NCBI RefSeq assembly: GCF_000145215.1
Contig: NC_014392.1
Coordinates: forward strand, 310,001-374,000
From: Caldicellulosiruptor obsidiansis OB47
GTDB taxonomy: Bacteria; Bacillota; Thermoanaerobacteria; Caldicellulosiruptorales; Caldicellulosiruptoraceae
Direction: 5' to 3'
DNA: 64,000 bases
Of this stretch, positions 50,088-60,316 are shown piece by piece; positions within the stretch are counted from its first letter, which is position 1, and every line of letters begins with the position of its first letter. The notes below the pieces were generated by a model, which had not been told where the DNA came from, did not search any database, and saw only the letters and a program-made list of their open reading frames with translations. The position numbers were made by a program, and so were the translations under genes.

Positions 50088-53000
50088 ATGAAGAAAATAA
50101 CAAAACAAATTGTGTCATTGCTGCTTTTGTTATCTTTTTTAACCACTAATGTATTTTTTAATCTCACAGCCTTTGCTCAGCAAGTCAGCACAGTTCCTTC
50201 TGATCAGCAGAATTTTCTTCAAATGAGCGAGGAGGAATATAAAAATTATAAAAAAAGCCTTGCTCCACAAGTTGAGACAAAGTCAATCTCGCGCTTAACT
50301 ACTTTTTCCACAAACTCAGCTTTTCTGTCAGCGTCAGTTCAAAATACATCACAGCTTATTGGCAATGATTTTATAGAATATTTTCTTGAAGCTGTAAATA
50401 ATACTGAAAAAGGCCGTTTTACAATAGGAGCAAGAAAAGGTGATCCTTCAAATCCAAATGATGATGGTAAAATAATGCTTTATGGACATCCTAGAGCATG
50501 GTCAAGCTATACAACAGTCAATATTGATGGTTCATACTTTATTTTCAATCCTTCATCTTTTTTATACAGTGGAACCACTTCATTGTGCCAGCAAGTAGCA
50601 AATGAGGTATATATTGTTCAAGAGCTTTCTATTGTCAAAAGTGCCACAACTCCAAGAGAAGATACTGTTCAGATAAAGTATAAAATAAAAAATAGTTCAA
50701 CAGGAGCTAAAAATATTGGTCTTAGGATAATGCTTGACACAATGCTTGGAAGTAACGATGGAGCACCATTTAGAGTACCAGGGCTTGGAGCAGTTACTAA
50801 CGAGATTGAACTTTCTGGTGATAATATACCCGAATATTATCAAGCCTTTGATACACTTACAAATCCCACTATAATAACTCAAGGGATATTTTATACAGAT
50901 AAAGGAAATAGACCAGATAGAGTTCAATTTGCTCACTGGTCAAATTTGTATCGTACTCCATAGAATTACACAGTTAACCCAAATGTGAGGTTTTCTAATG
51001 GTACTTCATATGGTGGTGACAGTGCTGTTGCAATATATTGGGAAAATGAAATTCTTCTTCCTAATGAAGAAAAAGAGTTTGTAACATATTATGGTATAGG
51101 CGAATTTACACAGGAACTGAGACCACCTTTAGCGGTAAGTCTAACATCTGTAAGTGAAATTCAAGCAAATGAAAATGATTATTATCCAAATCCTTTTACT
51201 GTAACAGCTTATATAATGAACAATTCAAATGTCCAGGTAAACAATGTAAAAGCAAAGATTGTATTACCTGACGGACTTGATATTGAAGAAGAAGCTGAAA
51301 AAACTATTGACAGTTTAAAACCAGGAGAAGAACGTTTAGTTTCGTGGAAGGTATTCGTTGAACCGTTTACGGATGAAACCACGTTGACTTATTCTGTTGC
51401 AGTTGTGGCAGATAATGTTGAGGGTAAAGTTTTATCAAGAACAATAAAAATACCTCCCCATCCAGCTGGCGACCAGTTTTTATATCAAACTGGAATTGAG
51501 ACCATTGAGAATGGCACAAGCTGTTTAGTAGGTGAGCCTGTAAATCCAGCGGTGGGTAATTTTGTAACAAGTTCTGATGATATTTCTATTGAGGGTAGTA
51601 ACAAGATAGTATTTAGCAGATTTTATAATTCTATTGATTCATACAAGGGCATATTTGGCAATAATTGGAGATACTCATTTGATTTTAAACTTAAAAAAGT
51701 GGGCGAAAAACTAAGAGTATTTTTTAATGATGGGCATGCAGAAGATTTTGTTTTTAATCAAGATATTGGCAAATATATATCAATTTTTGATAACAAAAAA
51801 TTTATCACTAAAAACCAGAACGATTATATACTTGAACTCAATGGAGAGGTCAAATTCTATTTTAATTTGGACGGGCAATTAATAGCAATAGAAGATGAAA
51901 ATAGCAATAAAACAACTCTGGTTTATGAGGATGGTAGACTTGTAAAAATTGAATCTTTGATTGGATATTTAACCTTCCATTACAATACAGATGGATATGT
52001 GACAAAAGTTACTGATAACAATGGGCGTTTTGTTGAATATGGCTATGATGGGGACAGGTTAATTTGGTTTGCAGATGTTGAGGGGAACAGATACAGATAT
52101 GAATATGACGAAAAAGGAAGACTTACAAAAATAATAAATCCGCTTGGAGTTTCAGAAGTAGTAAACGTATATGATGAAAAAGGCAGAGTAATAAGTCAGC
52201 AAACAGCAGACGGTAGCTTGCACACATTTGTGTATGATGATGTTGCTCACACTACCACATATATTCAGCCAAATGGAGCTAAAATTGTTTATAAAAAAGA
52301 TGGTAAATACAGAATATTCGAACATGAATTTGAAGATGGAAAGGTTCAGTATGTCTTTGACGACAACAATCAGATAATTGGTTATATTGACAAGAATAAC
52401 AACAGTTACAGGTACGAATATGATGAAAAAGGCAACCTAATAAAAGAAATTAATCCTCTTGGCTTTGTTACACAATTTGAATATGACAGTAGAGACAATT
52501 TAATAAAAATTAGAAATCCCGATGGAACTGCTATTACTTTTGAGTATGATGATAAAGGCAATGTGATATTAACAAGAGATGAAGTTGGAAGAGAAACCAA
52601 GGTAGAATATAACGAAAAGGGTCTTCCTAAAAGAATTATCTATCCAAATGGAGCAGTTCAGGAGTTAGAATATGATGAGAAAGGAAACGTAACAAAAGTA
52701 AAAGATCCATTGGGAAGTATAACCACTTATGAGTATGACACTTTCAACAGATTAATTGGGATGATTAAGCCCGAGGGTAATAAAACAGTATTTTCGTGGA
52801 CAAAAGCAGGTTATATATCCTCAATAAAGTATCCTGACAATACGTCTCAAGAATTTGAATATGATGCTAAAGGCAATGTGACAAAAATAATTGACCAGCT
52901 TGGAAGACAAACAATTTACAAATACAATGAAATTGGCAAGCTAAGTGAGATAACAGATGCGGTTGGTAGGGTGACAAAATTTGAATACGATAATATGTGG

Positions 53001-54939
53001 AATTTGAAGAAAATAATAAAACCGGATGGCACTTTTATAGAATATTCATATGATAACTTGAACAGGCTTGTTGCAGTGAAAGATGAAGAAGGATTTATTG
53101 TGAAGTACGAATACGACCCTAACGGTAATGTGACCAGAGTAGTAAGTGGTAGAGGGAAAGAGACCAAGTATGTTTATGATGCTCTTAACAGAGTTATAGA
53201 AGAAATTGACGCAAAAGGCAGAAGTACAAAATTTGAGTATACCTACGATGGCAAGATAAAGAGAATTATTGATGCGCAGGGAAATGTAACCGAATATGAG
53301 TACAATCCAGCAGGTGAACTTGTTGCTAAAAAAGATGCACAAGGGAACATTGTAAAATACAGCTATAATGCGCTTGGGCTCATTAGCACTGAAACTGACG
53401 AGGTTGGAGCAACAACACGCTATGAATACGATTTAAAAGGGAATTTAGTCAAGATAACCTTTGCAGATGGTTCAACAAACAGATTTGAATATGATAGAAA
53501 CGGTAATTTGAAGAAATATATTGATGCCAATGGTCAGGTTACAGAGTATTACTATGATAACTGTGACAGATTAGTCATGACAAAAGATGCTCTTGGCAGC
53601 ACTAAAAGATATGAGTATACGCCAACAGGAAAGCTGAGCGCAATTATTGATGCAAAGGGTAACAAGACCACATTTATATATGATGCTGTTGATAGACTTG
53701 TAGAGGTAATTTCGCCTGATGGTGCGCGGGAAATATTTGTTTATGATTCAAATGATAACGTAATAGAAATTCACAAATTTATGGGAGTAACAAAAGAGAC
53801 AATAGAAAGAATGAACAAAACAAAGGGTGAAAAGTATTCGGAGCAGTTGAAGGAAATAGTAATAAAGTACAAATACAATAAAAGAGGGCAGTTAGTATCA
53901 GAGCAAGATGCGTTAGGCAATGTAAAAGTTTATACCTATGATGCAGATGGAAATTTAATTGAAAGTGTTGATAAGAACGGCAACACTACAAAGTATGAAT
54001 ATGATGCAGTGAACAATCTTTCAAAGATAACCTATGCAGATGGGAAAACTGTGGAGTTCAAGTATGATAATTTAGACAGGCTTGTTGAAGTAAATGATTG
54101 GTTAGGAAGCAAAAAATATGAATATGATGTTTTGAGTAGGGTAACAAAAGTAGTTGATTACAAAGGCAGAGCATTTGAATACAGTTACACCAAAAGAGGA
54201 GAAAAGGCTGCAATAAAATATCCTAACGGGCGATTGGTGCAGTACGAATATGACGTTGTTGGCAGGTTAATAAAAGTTACAACTGATGGTAAAGAGACAA
54301 AGTACAAGTATGATGCTAAAGGTAATCTAATAGAAAAGATATTGCCAAATGGAGTAAGAAGTGTTTATGAATATGATGCGGTTTCACAGCTGACAAGACT
54401 TGCAAATTACGGTTCAAAATCTAAGATACTAAGTGAAATACTGTACAAGTATGATCCAAACGGGAACAAAATTTATGCAGAAAAGAGGATAAACGAAAGA
54501 GAGATAGGTAAATTAGCAGGAATAACTGAAGGAAAAGTATATTATGAGTATGATACACGCAATCAACTTATAAAAGTAAAAAGAGAAAATGGGTTTGAAG
54601 AGAGATATTTTTACGATACACTTGGCAACAGGGTAAGAAAAGAAGAGTATGCGGGAAGGATACTTGCAAATGTAATTGACTATAAATACGACGATGAACA
54701 GAGGTTATACGAAATAAAGGCCACAGGACTTATTGACTGCATAAAACTGCCAGAGATCAAAATGGAATATGACAGCGAAGGAAACTTAATAAGTATAAAA
54801 TCTGGCAGGACAGAGATTATAAGAAATACATTTGATGTTCGGGGAAGGCTTACAAAGGTAAATACAATATGGGGAATAGAAAGTATATACACATATGATT
54901 CATCAGACAAAAGAGTAAATAAAATAGTAGAGCTATCGA
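50088..54939 (+). pseudogene. Secreted RHS/YD-repeat polymorphic toxin, N-terminal and repeat part (interrupted)
   Basis: ATG 50088 follows GAGGGGAAAGG. Residues ~1-31 are a signal peptide. A ~450-residue N-terminal region leads to a DUF6531-type entry (V-N-P-A-V-G-N-F) and then a long array of YD repeats (recurring Y-E-Y-D and G-N-L/V-T motifs), which in RHS proteins form a beta-cocoon shell around the toxin. An in-frame TAG at 50961-50963 (in R-T-P-stop-N-Y) cuts the frame, and an IS256-type element enters codon 54939. Without these, the frame runs unbroken into 56248-57598, giving about 2,060 aa. The amber codon probably replaces Trp (TGG). The gene is therefore inactivated twice unless the stop is read through. 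Confidence 0.88.
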
Positions 54940-56247
54940 GAGACTTGTCAAGAATTTTGTGTTTCCAATTTATAACGTAAATTGTAAAGTTGGGTTATGT
55001 TGTTAATGCATTTTCTAATGCTGGGAACTCCATTTTTCCATTTTGTACGGCGTAAGTTCTCTCGCTGTAAGTAAATATTAATTTCTAAGACTTCAACAGA
55101 CTGAAAGTATCCACCTGAATTTACTCTAATCTTCTCAATCATGCTATTTACACTTTCAACGGCGTTTGTGGTATAGATATGCTTTCTTAATTCCTCAGGG
55201 TATTTCATATGTGCAAGATAAAACTCTGCTTTTTCTGATATTGCTTTAATAAATCGAGGATATTTTGAAAGGTATCCATTGCAAAGTTCTTTAAATTTCA
55301 GTACAGCTTCGTCAAAATCGGAGGAAGAAATTCTAAGTCTGTCTAAACTCTTGTTAAAAGCTGAAGCATCTTCTTTTGTCATATGTTTTCTGACATTACG
55401 TTGGAGATGGACAAAACACAGTTGATGGTCAGCAAGAGGATAAGCAAGTTTGACAGCATCTATAATACCAGGAAAGTCATCACTTATGACAATTAAAACT
55501 TCTTTAAGACCTCTTGTAATTAAATCGTCAAAAACTTTCATCCAATCAGCCTTATTTTCTTTGCCAAAGAAAGTGTAGATACCAAAAATATCTTTTTTAC
55601 CTTCTAAGTCGATGCCGAGGACAACATAACAAGTAGCTTGTTTAACCTTAGAATTATCCTTAACTTCACAATGATAACCATCGATGATAAGAGCAAAAGT
55701 ACTTGTTGGTAGTTCTCTTTGTTTGAATAACTGAAGTTCATTTTTAAGGTCTTCTTTGATTTTTAGTATTTCATTTTCGGAATATGGAAGATTCAAAGCT
55801 TTCAAAGTTTGAACAAGGGAACTTTCGGAATAACCATTGACAACTAAAGACATAAGAAGGTCGGTGTACGAACTATCAACTCTTTTGTAGCGGTCAGGGA
55901 GGATAGAAGGTCGGAAATTACCAGTACGCGTGCGAGGGACAGAGATTTCAAGACTGCCAACAGGTGTTGCAAGTTTTCTATCGTAAAAACCATTACCTTT
56001 GTCATTGTCGTTTTTAGCAAGGTATACTGCTCTTTCCGATAACATAAAGCAATCGAGCAAGTTTTCTAAGAGTTGCTTTAGAGCTGGGCGATTAGGATCA
56101 TCTTTGGAGCAATACATATTTAATACTTGCTCTACAGCCATGTTTTTAGCAGTTTCGTAAATTTCGTTTTTATTCATTCTCAGTGACCCCCTTTGATGAT
56201 TATTTCAATACTAATTATACAGTGGACACAATTTTATTTTAACTCCC
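54940..56247 (-). mobile_element. IS256-family insertion sequence, complete
   Basis: This 1308-bp element is bounded by an 8-bp direct repeat GCTATCGA (54932-54939 and 56248-56255), the target duplication. The left end starts GAGACTTGTC and the right end, read inward, GGGAGTTAAA; both continue to a shared TTGTGT word about 20 bases in. It carries one intact transposase. Removing the IS and one repeat restores the RHS reading frame exactly, proving insertion into that gene. Confidence 0.93.
54948..56177 (-). CDS. IS256-family (mutator-type) transposase
   Basis: This 409-aa transposase is intact. The DDE residues lie in L-I-I-D-G-Y-H (Asp ~167), V-I-S-D-D-F-P-G-I (Asp ~233) and T-T-N-A-V-E-S-V-N (Glu ~341), with the family's C/D-H box around D-H-Q-L-C-F-V-H-L-Q-R-N. 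The start is ATG 56177 behind a GGGGG-type RBS. Length is normal for the family. It faces against the RHS gene. Confidence 0.96.
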   Translation of the reverse strand: MNKNEIYETAKNMAVEQVLNMYCSKDDPNRPALKQLLENLLDCFMLSERAVYLAKNDNDKGNGFYDRKLATPVGSLEISVPRTRTGNFRPSILPDRYKRVDSSYTDLLMSLVVNGYSESSLVQTLKALNLPYSENEILKIKEDLKNELQLFKQRELPTSTFALIIDGYHCEVKDNSKVKQATCYVVLGIDLEGKKDIFGIYTFFGKENKADWMKVFDDLITRGLKEVLIVISDDFPGIIDAVKLAYPLADHQLCFVHLQRNVRKHMTKEDASAFNKSLDRLRISSSDFDEAVLKFKELCNGYLSKYPRFIKAISEKAEFYLAHMKYPEELRKHIYTTNAVESVNSMIEKIRVNSGGYFQSVEVLEINIYLQRENLRRTKWKNGVPSIRKCINNITQLYNLRYKLETQNS

Positions 56248-57598
56248 GCTATCGAAATTTAGCAAAGATATACTTAGGAAATATCTAAACGACGGAAGAG
56301 TTAGCAGAATTCAGGAAAGATGTGAAGAGTTAATAAATAACAAAAGATACAGGGCAGAATATGAGTATGTATATGACGAGACAAGTGAAAGTGACGATTT
56401 AGTAGCAATTAATACAAATTATGGAGTAGATGAAGAGTATATATATGGAAATGGTATAATAGGAGCACAAGTAAAAGAGAGAGGAAAACTATATAGCTAC
56501 TATTATCTAACAGATGACTTATTCAGCCCTCAGATAATCGTTGATGCGACAGGCAAAGTAGAAGGATATAGAGCATATAGCGAATTTGGCGAAAAAGTAG
56601 TAGAGATAGGGAAAATAAGAGGGTTAGATGTAGTAGGATTTACAGGTTACAAAGAGGATAAAGAGAGTGGATATTTATATGCAGCAGCGAGGTATTATTT
56701 ACCGCAGGTAGGAAGATATATAAGTAAGGACAGGATATTTGGAGAGATAGCCGAGCTTACAAGTCAGAATCCATATGTATATTGTTTGAACAATCCGCTG
56801 ATATATGTAGATCCGAGCGGAGAGCTAAGTGTAAAACAGAGCATATTGTTAATCCAAGGATTGGGATTGGGTTTATGGGAAGTTGCAAGGGAACAATTAA
56901 AAGCATTAGGAGATATTATCAGTTTTAGGTTTATAGGAGCATTTATTGATATAGCAAAAGCTTTACCGAAATTATTAAACAGTGATGTTATAAAGGAATT
57001 ATTGAAGAGTTTATATGATAGGTATGTAGAACCTGTTGAATATGTTATAAAGCATACAAGAGAAGTGTTTAGTGGCAGAACATGTAATGAAGAAGTTAAG
57101 GAATATGGAAAGAAGTTAGGAATAGTAGTTGGGACAATAGTAGCCACAGTAGCAGATATTATATTGGGCAAAAAAGCGATAGAATTAGGCGCAAAGTTAA
57201 TACAGAAGTTAGGTAATATAAGTAAGAGAGTAAAAGGTTTAATTTGGAAGGTAGCAGAAGCAGCACCTAAGAAGAGGATTACGCTTGAGTATTTGATTGA
57301 GACCGCTAAATTTGTTGAGAAAAAGAAATCTACCGGATTATATATTTATGAAAAAAGTGGTGGTTTTGAGAATGCTTTAAGAGATTTCTATAATTTAGAG
57401 CCAAAGAATGTAAAAATAATTGAAGGAACATATAAGGGAGATATTCAAATAACATATGTAGGAGATTTAAAAGATGGGGAGAAAGTAATTGTAAGACTGA
57501 AAAGTGATGAGGGAAGACCAACGTTGGAGATACAAAAGTTTAGTGAAATATCAAATAGATGTAAACCAAAGATAAAAATCAGGTATAATGATAATTAG
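56248..57598 (+). pseudogene. RHS protein C-terminal part: core end and toxin tip
   Basis: The frame continues that of 50088-54939 without stop. It encodes the conserved RHS core ending G-Y-L-Y-A-A-A-R-Y-Y and Y-V-D-P-S-G-E (about 56660-56825), then a variable ~255-aa tip. The tip opens with a hydrophobic/helical linker (Y-V-E-P-V-E-Y-V-I-K, G-K-K-L-G-I-V-V-G) also seen in the orphan tip at 60317. Its end (S-G-G-F-E-N-A-L-R-D-F, then V-I-V-R-L-K-S, G-R-P-T-L-E-I-Q, and I-K-I-R-Y) resembles a family of small nuclease-type toxin modules; that assignment is from memory. With the IS in place this part has no proper start except TTG 56786 near the core end. Confidence 0.85.
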
Positions 57599-57642
57599 TT
57601 TTTTCTTAGTTGTTAAATTAAATGCAACAATGAAAAATTAAA

Positions 57643-58020
57643 GCCATAGCTTCAAACAGTCTATAATTGTAGTATGGAATGGCAAAACCATACGCAAGGA
57701 GGTTTGAAGCTATGGCTTACAATAAACATACTACAAAAAGAATTAAGATTTGAACACTCAAGCAGAGTATATAACAATAGCAATGACAAATTGGAGTTAT
57801 AATAATTAGAAAAATGGCGAAAAAATTAGCTACAAGAGTAAGTGCAATTTTCCTTTGAAGCAAAAATAAGTACAACACCTTGCGAAAAAATAATACTTAA
57901 AGTTTATTTAAAAAACACTTTAGTGTAACTAGAAAACAATTTGTTAAAAAAAGAAAACAAAGCAAGGAATAGTAGGAAATGTAAACTATCAGACGAGATA
58001 TGTTTATGAAGATTCAGAGA
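57643..58020 (+). mobile_element. Decayed transposase leader and 5' remnant
   Basis: GCCATAGCTTCAAAC (57643-57657) pairs perfectly with GTTTGAAGCTATGGC (57702-57716); the right arm includes the ATG at 57711 and abuts the RBS AAGGAGG. TATAAT (57662-57667) lies in the loop. After the ATG, M-A-Y-N-K-H-T-T-K runs into a stop, and a +1/-1 shift continues E-H-S-S-R-V-Y-N-N. Further frames are full of stops. This is the start of a decayed transposase gene of a family I could not name; the boundaries are approximate. Confidence 0.5.
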
Positions 58021-58108
58021 TTATTGGGAAATAAGTTCATCAAGTTAAGTATTTAAACGTATGATATATTGAAATTTAAAAAGCAAAAATAAGAGAAGGT
58101 TGATGATA

Positions 58109-59023
58109 ATGAGTTGGATAGATATGGGAGTTAGATGTGAGACAATTAAATTTGAAGGTAGTCAAGGGTTTTTCATAAGGTTGATTAAAGGACAAAAAAA
58201 GTTTGAGATATTAGAATCAGGATATCCATATTCAGTTTTGTTTTGTGCAACTGAAAACAGGAAGAGACTTATGGAGATGTTAGAAACGGAGGATCCGGTT
58301 GTTTTAGAAGAAGAGTTGTATATGTATATTGGGAGGAATACAGGATATGTAAATTGGTTAATTAGAGATAGTTATCCGGACTCAGTTGATAAGATACATT
58401 ATATTATACCTACAAAGAATTATGTTATCGAATTTATAAGTAATTTTGTACCGCCAGAAATTATATATCCTTTTTGCAAGAAAATGACAGAAATTGACGA
58501 AGAAAAATTGATAGAAGGATTAGAACTTACAGATATGTCATGGGAATACGATAAGGAAGAGTATATAGAATTTGTTGACGATAAATTTCTTGAAAAAATG
58601 GATATTAGTAAGGGACTATTTATTGGGGATCTAATATACAAAGAAGGGAAACTTGTAATATTATTAGATCAAGGAATAAGGAAAAATGAGGAAGGTAAAT
58701 ATTATATGGGTGAGCAGTTCGTAGTAAAATTTGAGAGTGGTATAGAGGCAGTAAGATTTGCAGATGAAGGCAGAAGATTGTTATTGTGGCTTATATTTTG
58801 GGATATAAAAAAGTACAAATTTAAAAACGGATATTTTTTAAAAGTAGAAAATTCAGAGTTTATCAGGTGGTTAGAAAAGGAAAGAGGTAAGAAGTTTGAA
58901 GAAGAGGTAAATCATTATTGTTTTCTTTCTGATATGTTGGTGGTAGATGTGGTATCAAAATGTGAACCTACAATAGAAAAACTAAAAAGAAATAACAGTG
59001 AAATTTCAAATAGAGATAATTAG
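58109..59023 (+). CDS. Candidate immunity protein for the RHS toxin, copy 1
   Basis: This 304-aa cytoplasmic protein starts at ATG 58109, nine bases after AGAAGG, matching the start context of its paralogue at 59355. No signal peptide or membrane segment was seen. The two proteins share blocks throughout: Y-S-(V/I)-L-(F/Y)-C-A-T-(E/Q)-N-R-K-R-L, Y-(I/V)-G-R-N-T-G-Y-(V/I)-N-W-L-I, and G-L-E-L-T-D-M-S-W-E-Y. They are acidic and aromatic-rich, as immunity proteins often are. Position right after an RHS toxin tip is the main argument; the family is not one I recognise. Confidence 0.7.
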   Translation: MSWIDMGVRCETIKFEGSQGFFIRLIKGQKKFEILESGYPYSVLFCATENRKRLMEMLETEDPVVLEEELYMYIGRNTGYVNWLIRDSYPDSVDKIHYIIPTKNYVIEFISNFVPPEIIYPFCKKMTEIDEEKLIEGLELTDMSWEYDKEEYIEFVDDKFLEKMDISKGLFIGDLIYKEGKLVILLDQGIRKNEEGKYYMGEQFVVKFESGIEAVRFADEGRRLLLWLIFWDIKKYKFKNGYFLKVENSEFIRWLEKERGKKFEEEVNHYCFLSDMLVVDVVSKCEPTIEKLKRNNSEISNRDN

Positions 59024-59354
59024 AGATAATTTTAAGTAGACTACCTTAACTGATAATATTAAAGCCTCATTGGATTGATTTATCTATCTGCTAATAGGAA
59101 ATAAATATTTTTTTAGGAACTGAAAAATGTTGTTGTTTATTAGATAGAAATTACAAAGTAAGTTAAAAAATCTGAATGAAATAAATGTAATTATTAAAGT
59201 AAAATAACAATACAAAATTAATGTTTGAGATTCGAGTATTTAACTTTTAAAACAAATACAACTAAAACACAAAGAACAAAATGTTAAGTCTATTTACATT
59301 TCTATATATAAATAAGGAAATTGAATTATAAGAATGAGAGAAGGTTATGTAGAA
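59024..59354. other. AT-rich spacer between the two candidate immunity genes
   Basis: No gene, hairpin or repeat of note was seen in this 331-bp stretch apart from a short tandem TAGAGATAAT duplication at its beginning. It may be the place where a toxin tip belonging to the second immunity gene was lost. Confidence 0.4.
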
Positions 59355-60215
59355 ATGAAATGGTTGGATAATGAAGTAAGATTTAGTGCATTTAAATTTG
59401 AATATGGTAAAGGAATTTTAATGACATTGATTTATGAGAAAAATAAATTTGAAATATGGGCAAGCTTGCCATATTCAATTCTATATTGTGCAACGCAAAA
59501 TAGGAAGAGATTAATCGAGATATTGGAATCAAAAGCCTCTAATAAATGTAAGAAAGACTTGTCTATGTATGTTGGAAGAAATACAGGATATATAAACTGG
59601 TTAATTCAAGAAAGCTATCCATTTCCTGACGATATAGAGCATTGGATTATACCTACGTCTAATTATGTTTTAGAATATTTGGGATCCTCACTGGATGTGA
59701 TAGATCCATTGAATAAGAGTATAATAGAGGTTGACATAGAAAAAGTGATAGAAGGATTAGAACTTACAGATATGTCGTGGGAGTATGTCAAAGAAGAGTA
59801 TAAAGAGTTTATTGATAGTAAATATCTACAAGAAATAAGTCTTGAAAAAGTAATATACGATGAGGGTGGAGTTAGCATACTATTAAATGGTGAGTTAAGG
59901 AAAAATAAACATGGTAAAAATTATAAAGATAAAATTTTAATAACATTTAATGATAGTATAGAAGCGTTAAGGATTACAGAAACTGGCAGAAGGTTGTTAT
60001 TAGATGTTATGTTTTTGAATACAAAAAAATATGAACCGGAAAGGAAATGTTTTTTTAAAGTAAAGAATTCAGAGTTTATCAGATGGTTAGAAAAGGAAGG
60101 AAGAGGGAAATTTAAGGAGAATATTTTTCATTATTGTTTTATTACTAGTAATATGATAGTAGATGCAATATCAAGACATAGCCCTAAGATAGAGAAATTA
60201 AGAGAGTATAAGTAA
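59355..60215 (+). CDS. Candidate immunity protein, copy 2
   Basis: This 286-aa protein is paralogous to 58109-59023 along its whole length (conserved G-R-N-T-G-Y-I-N-W-L-I, G-L-E-L-T-D-M-S-W-E-Y and N-S-E-F-I-R-W-L-E-K-E). ATG 59355 is chosen by analogy with copy 1 and for the AGAGAAGG upstream; ATG 59334 is an alternative. It is cytoplasmic by sequence. As an extra immunity gene without an adjacent matching toxin it fits the pattern of orphan immunity genes in polymorphic toxin loci. Confidence 0.7.
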   Translation: MKWLDNEVRFSAFKFEYGKGILMTLIYEKNKFEIWASLPYSILYCATQNRKRLIEILESKASNKCKKDLSMYVGRNTGYINWLIQESYPFPDDIEHWIIPTSNYVLEYLGSSLDVIDPLNKSIIEVDIEKVIEGLELTDMSWEYVKEEYKEFIDSKYLQEISLEKVIYDEGGVSILLNGELRKNKHGKNYKDKILITFNDSIEALRITETGRRLLLDVMFLNTKKYEPERKCFFKVKNSEFIRWLEKEGRGKFKENIFHYCFITSNMIVDAISRHSPKIEKLREYK

Positions 60216-60316
60216 CAATAAATTAAAAAAGTCCAAATTAAAGAAGAGTTTTAAATTATTATAAGTAGAAGGTTGTAGAGGAATATAATGTATGGTAATA
60301 GTGATATGTTAGAATT

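Noticed and set aside
57599-58108. Further toxin or immunity gene in the gap after the RHS tip
   Set aside because: All frames contain stops; the only coding traces look like a decayed transposase start.
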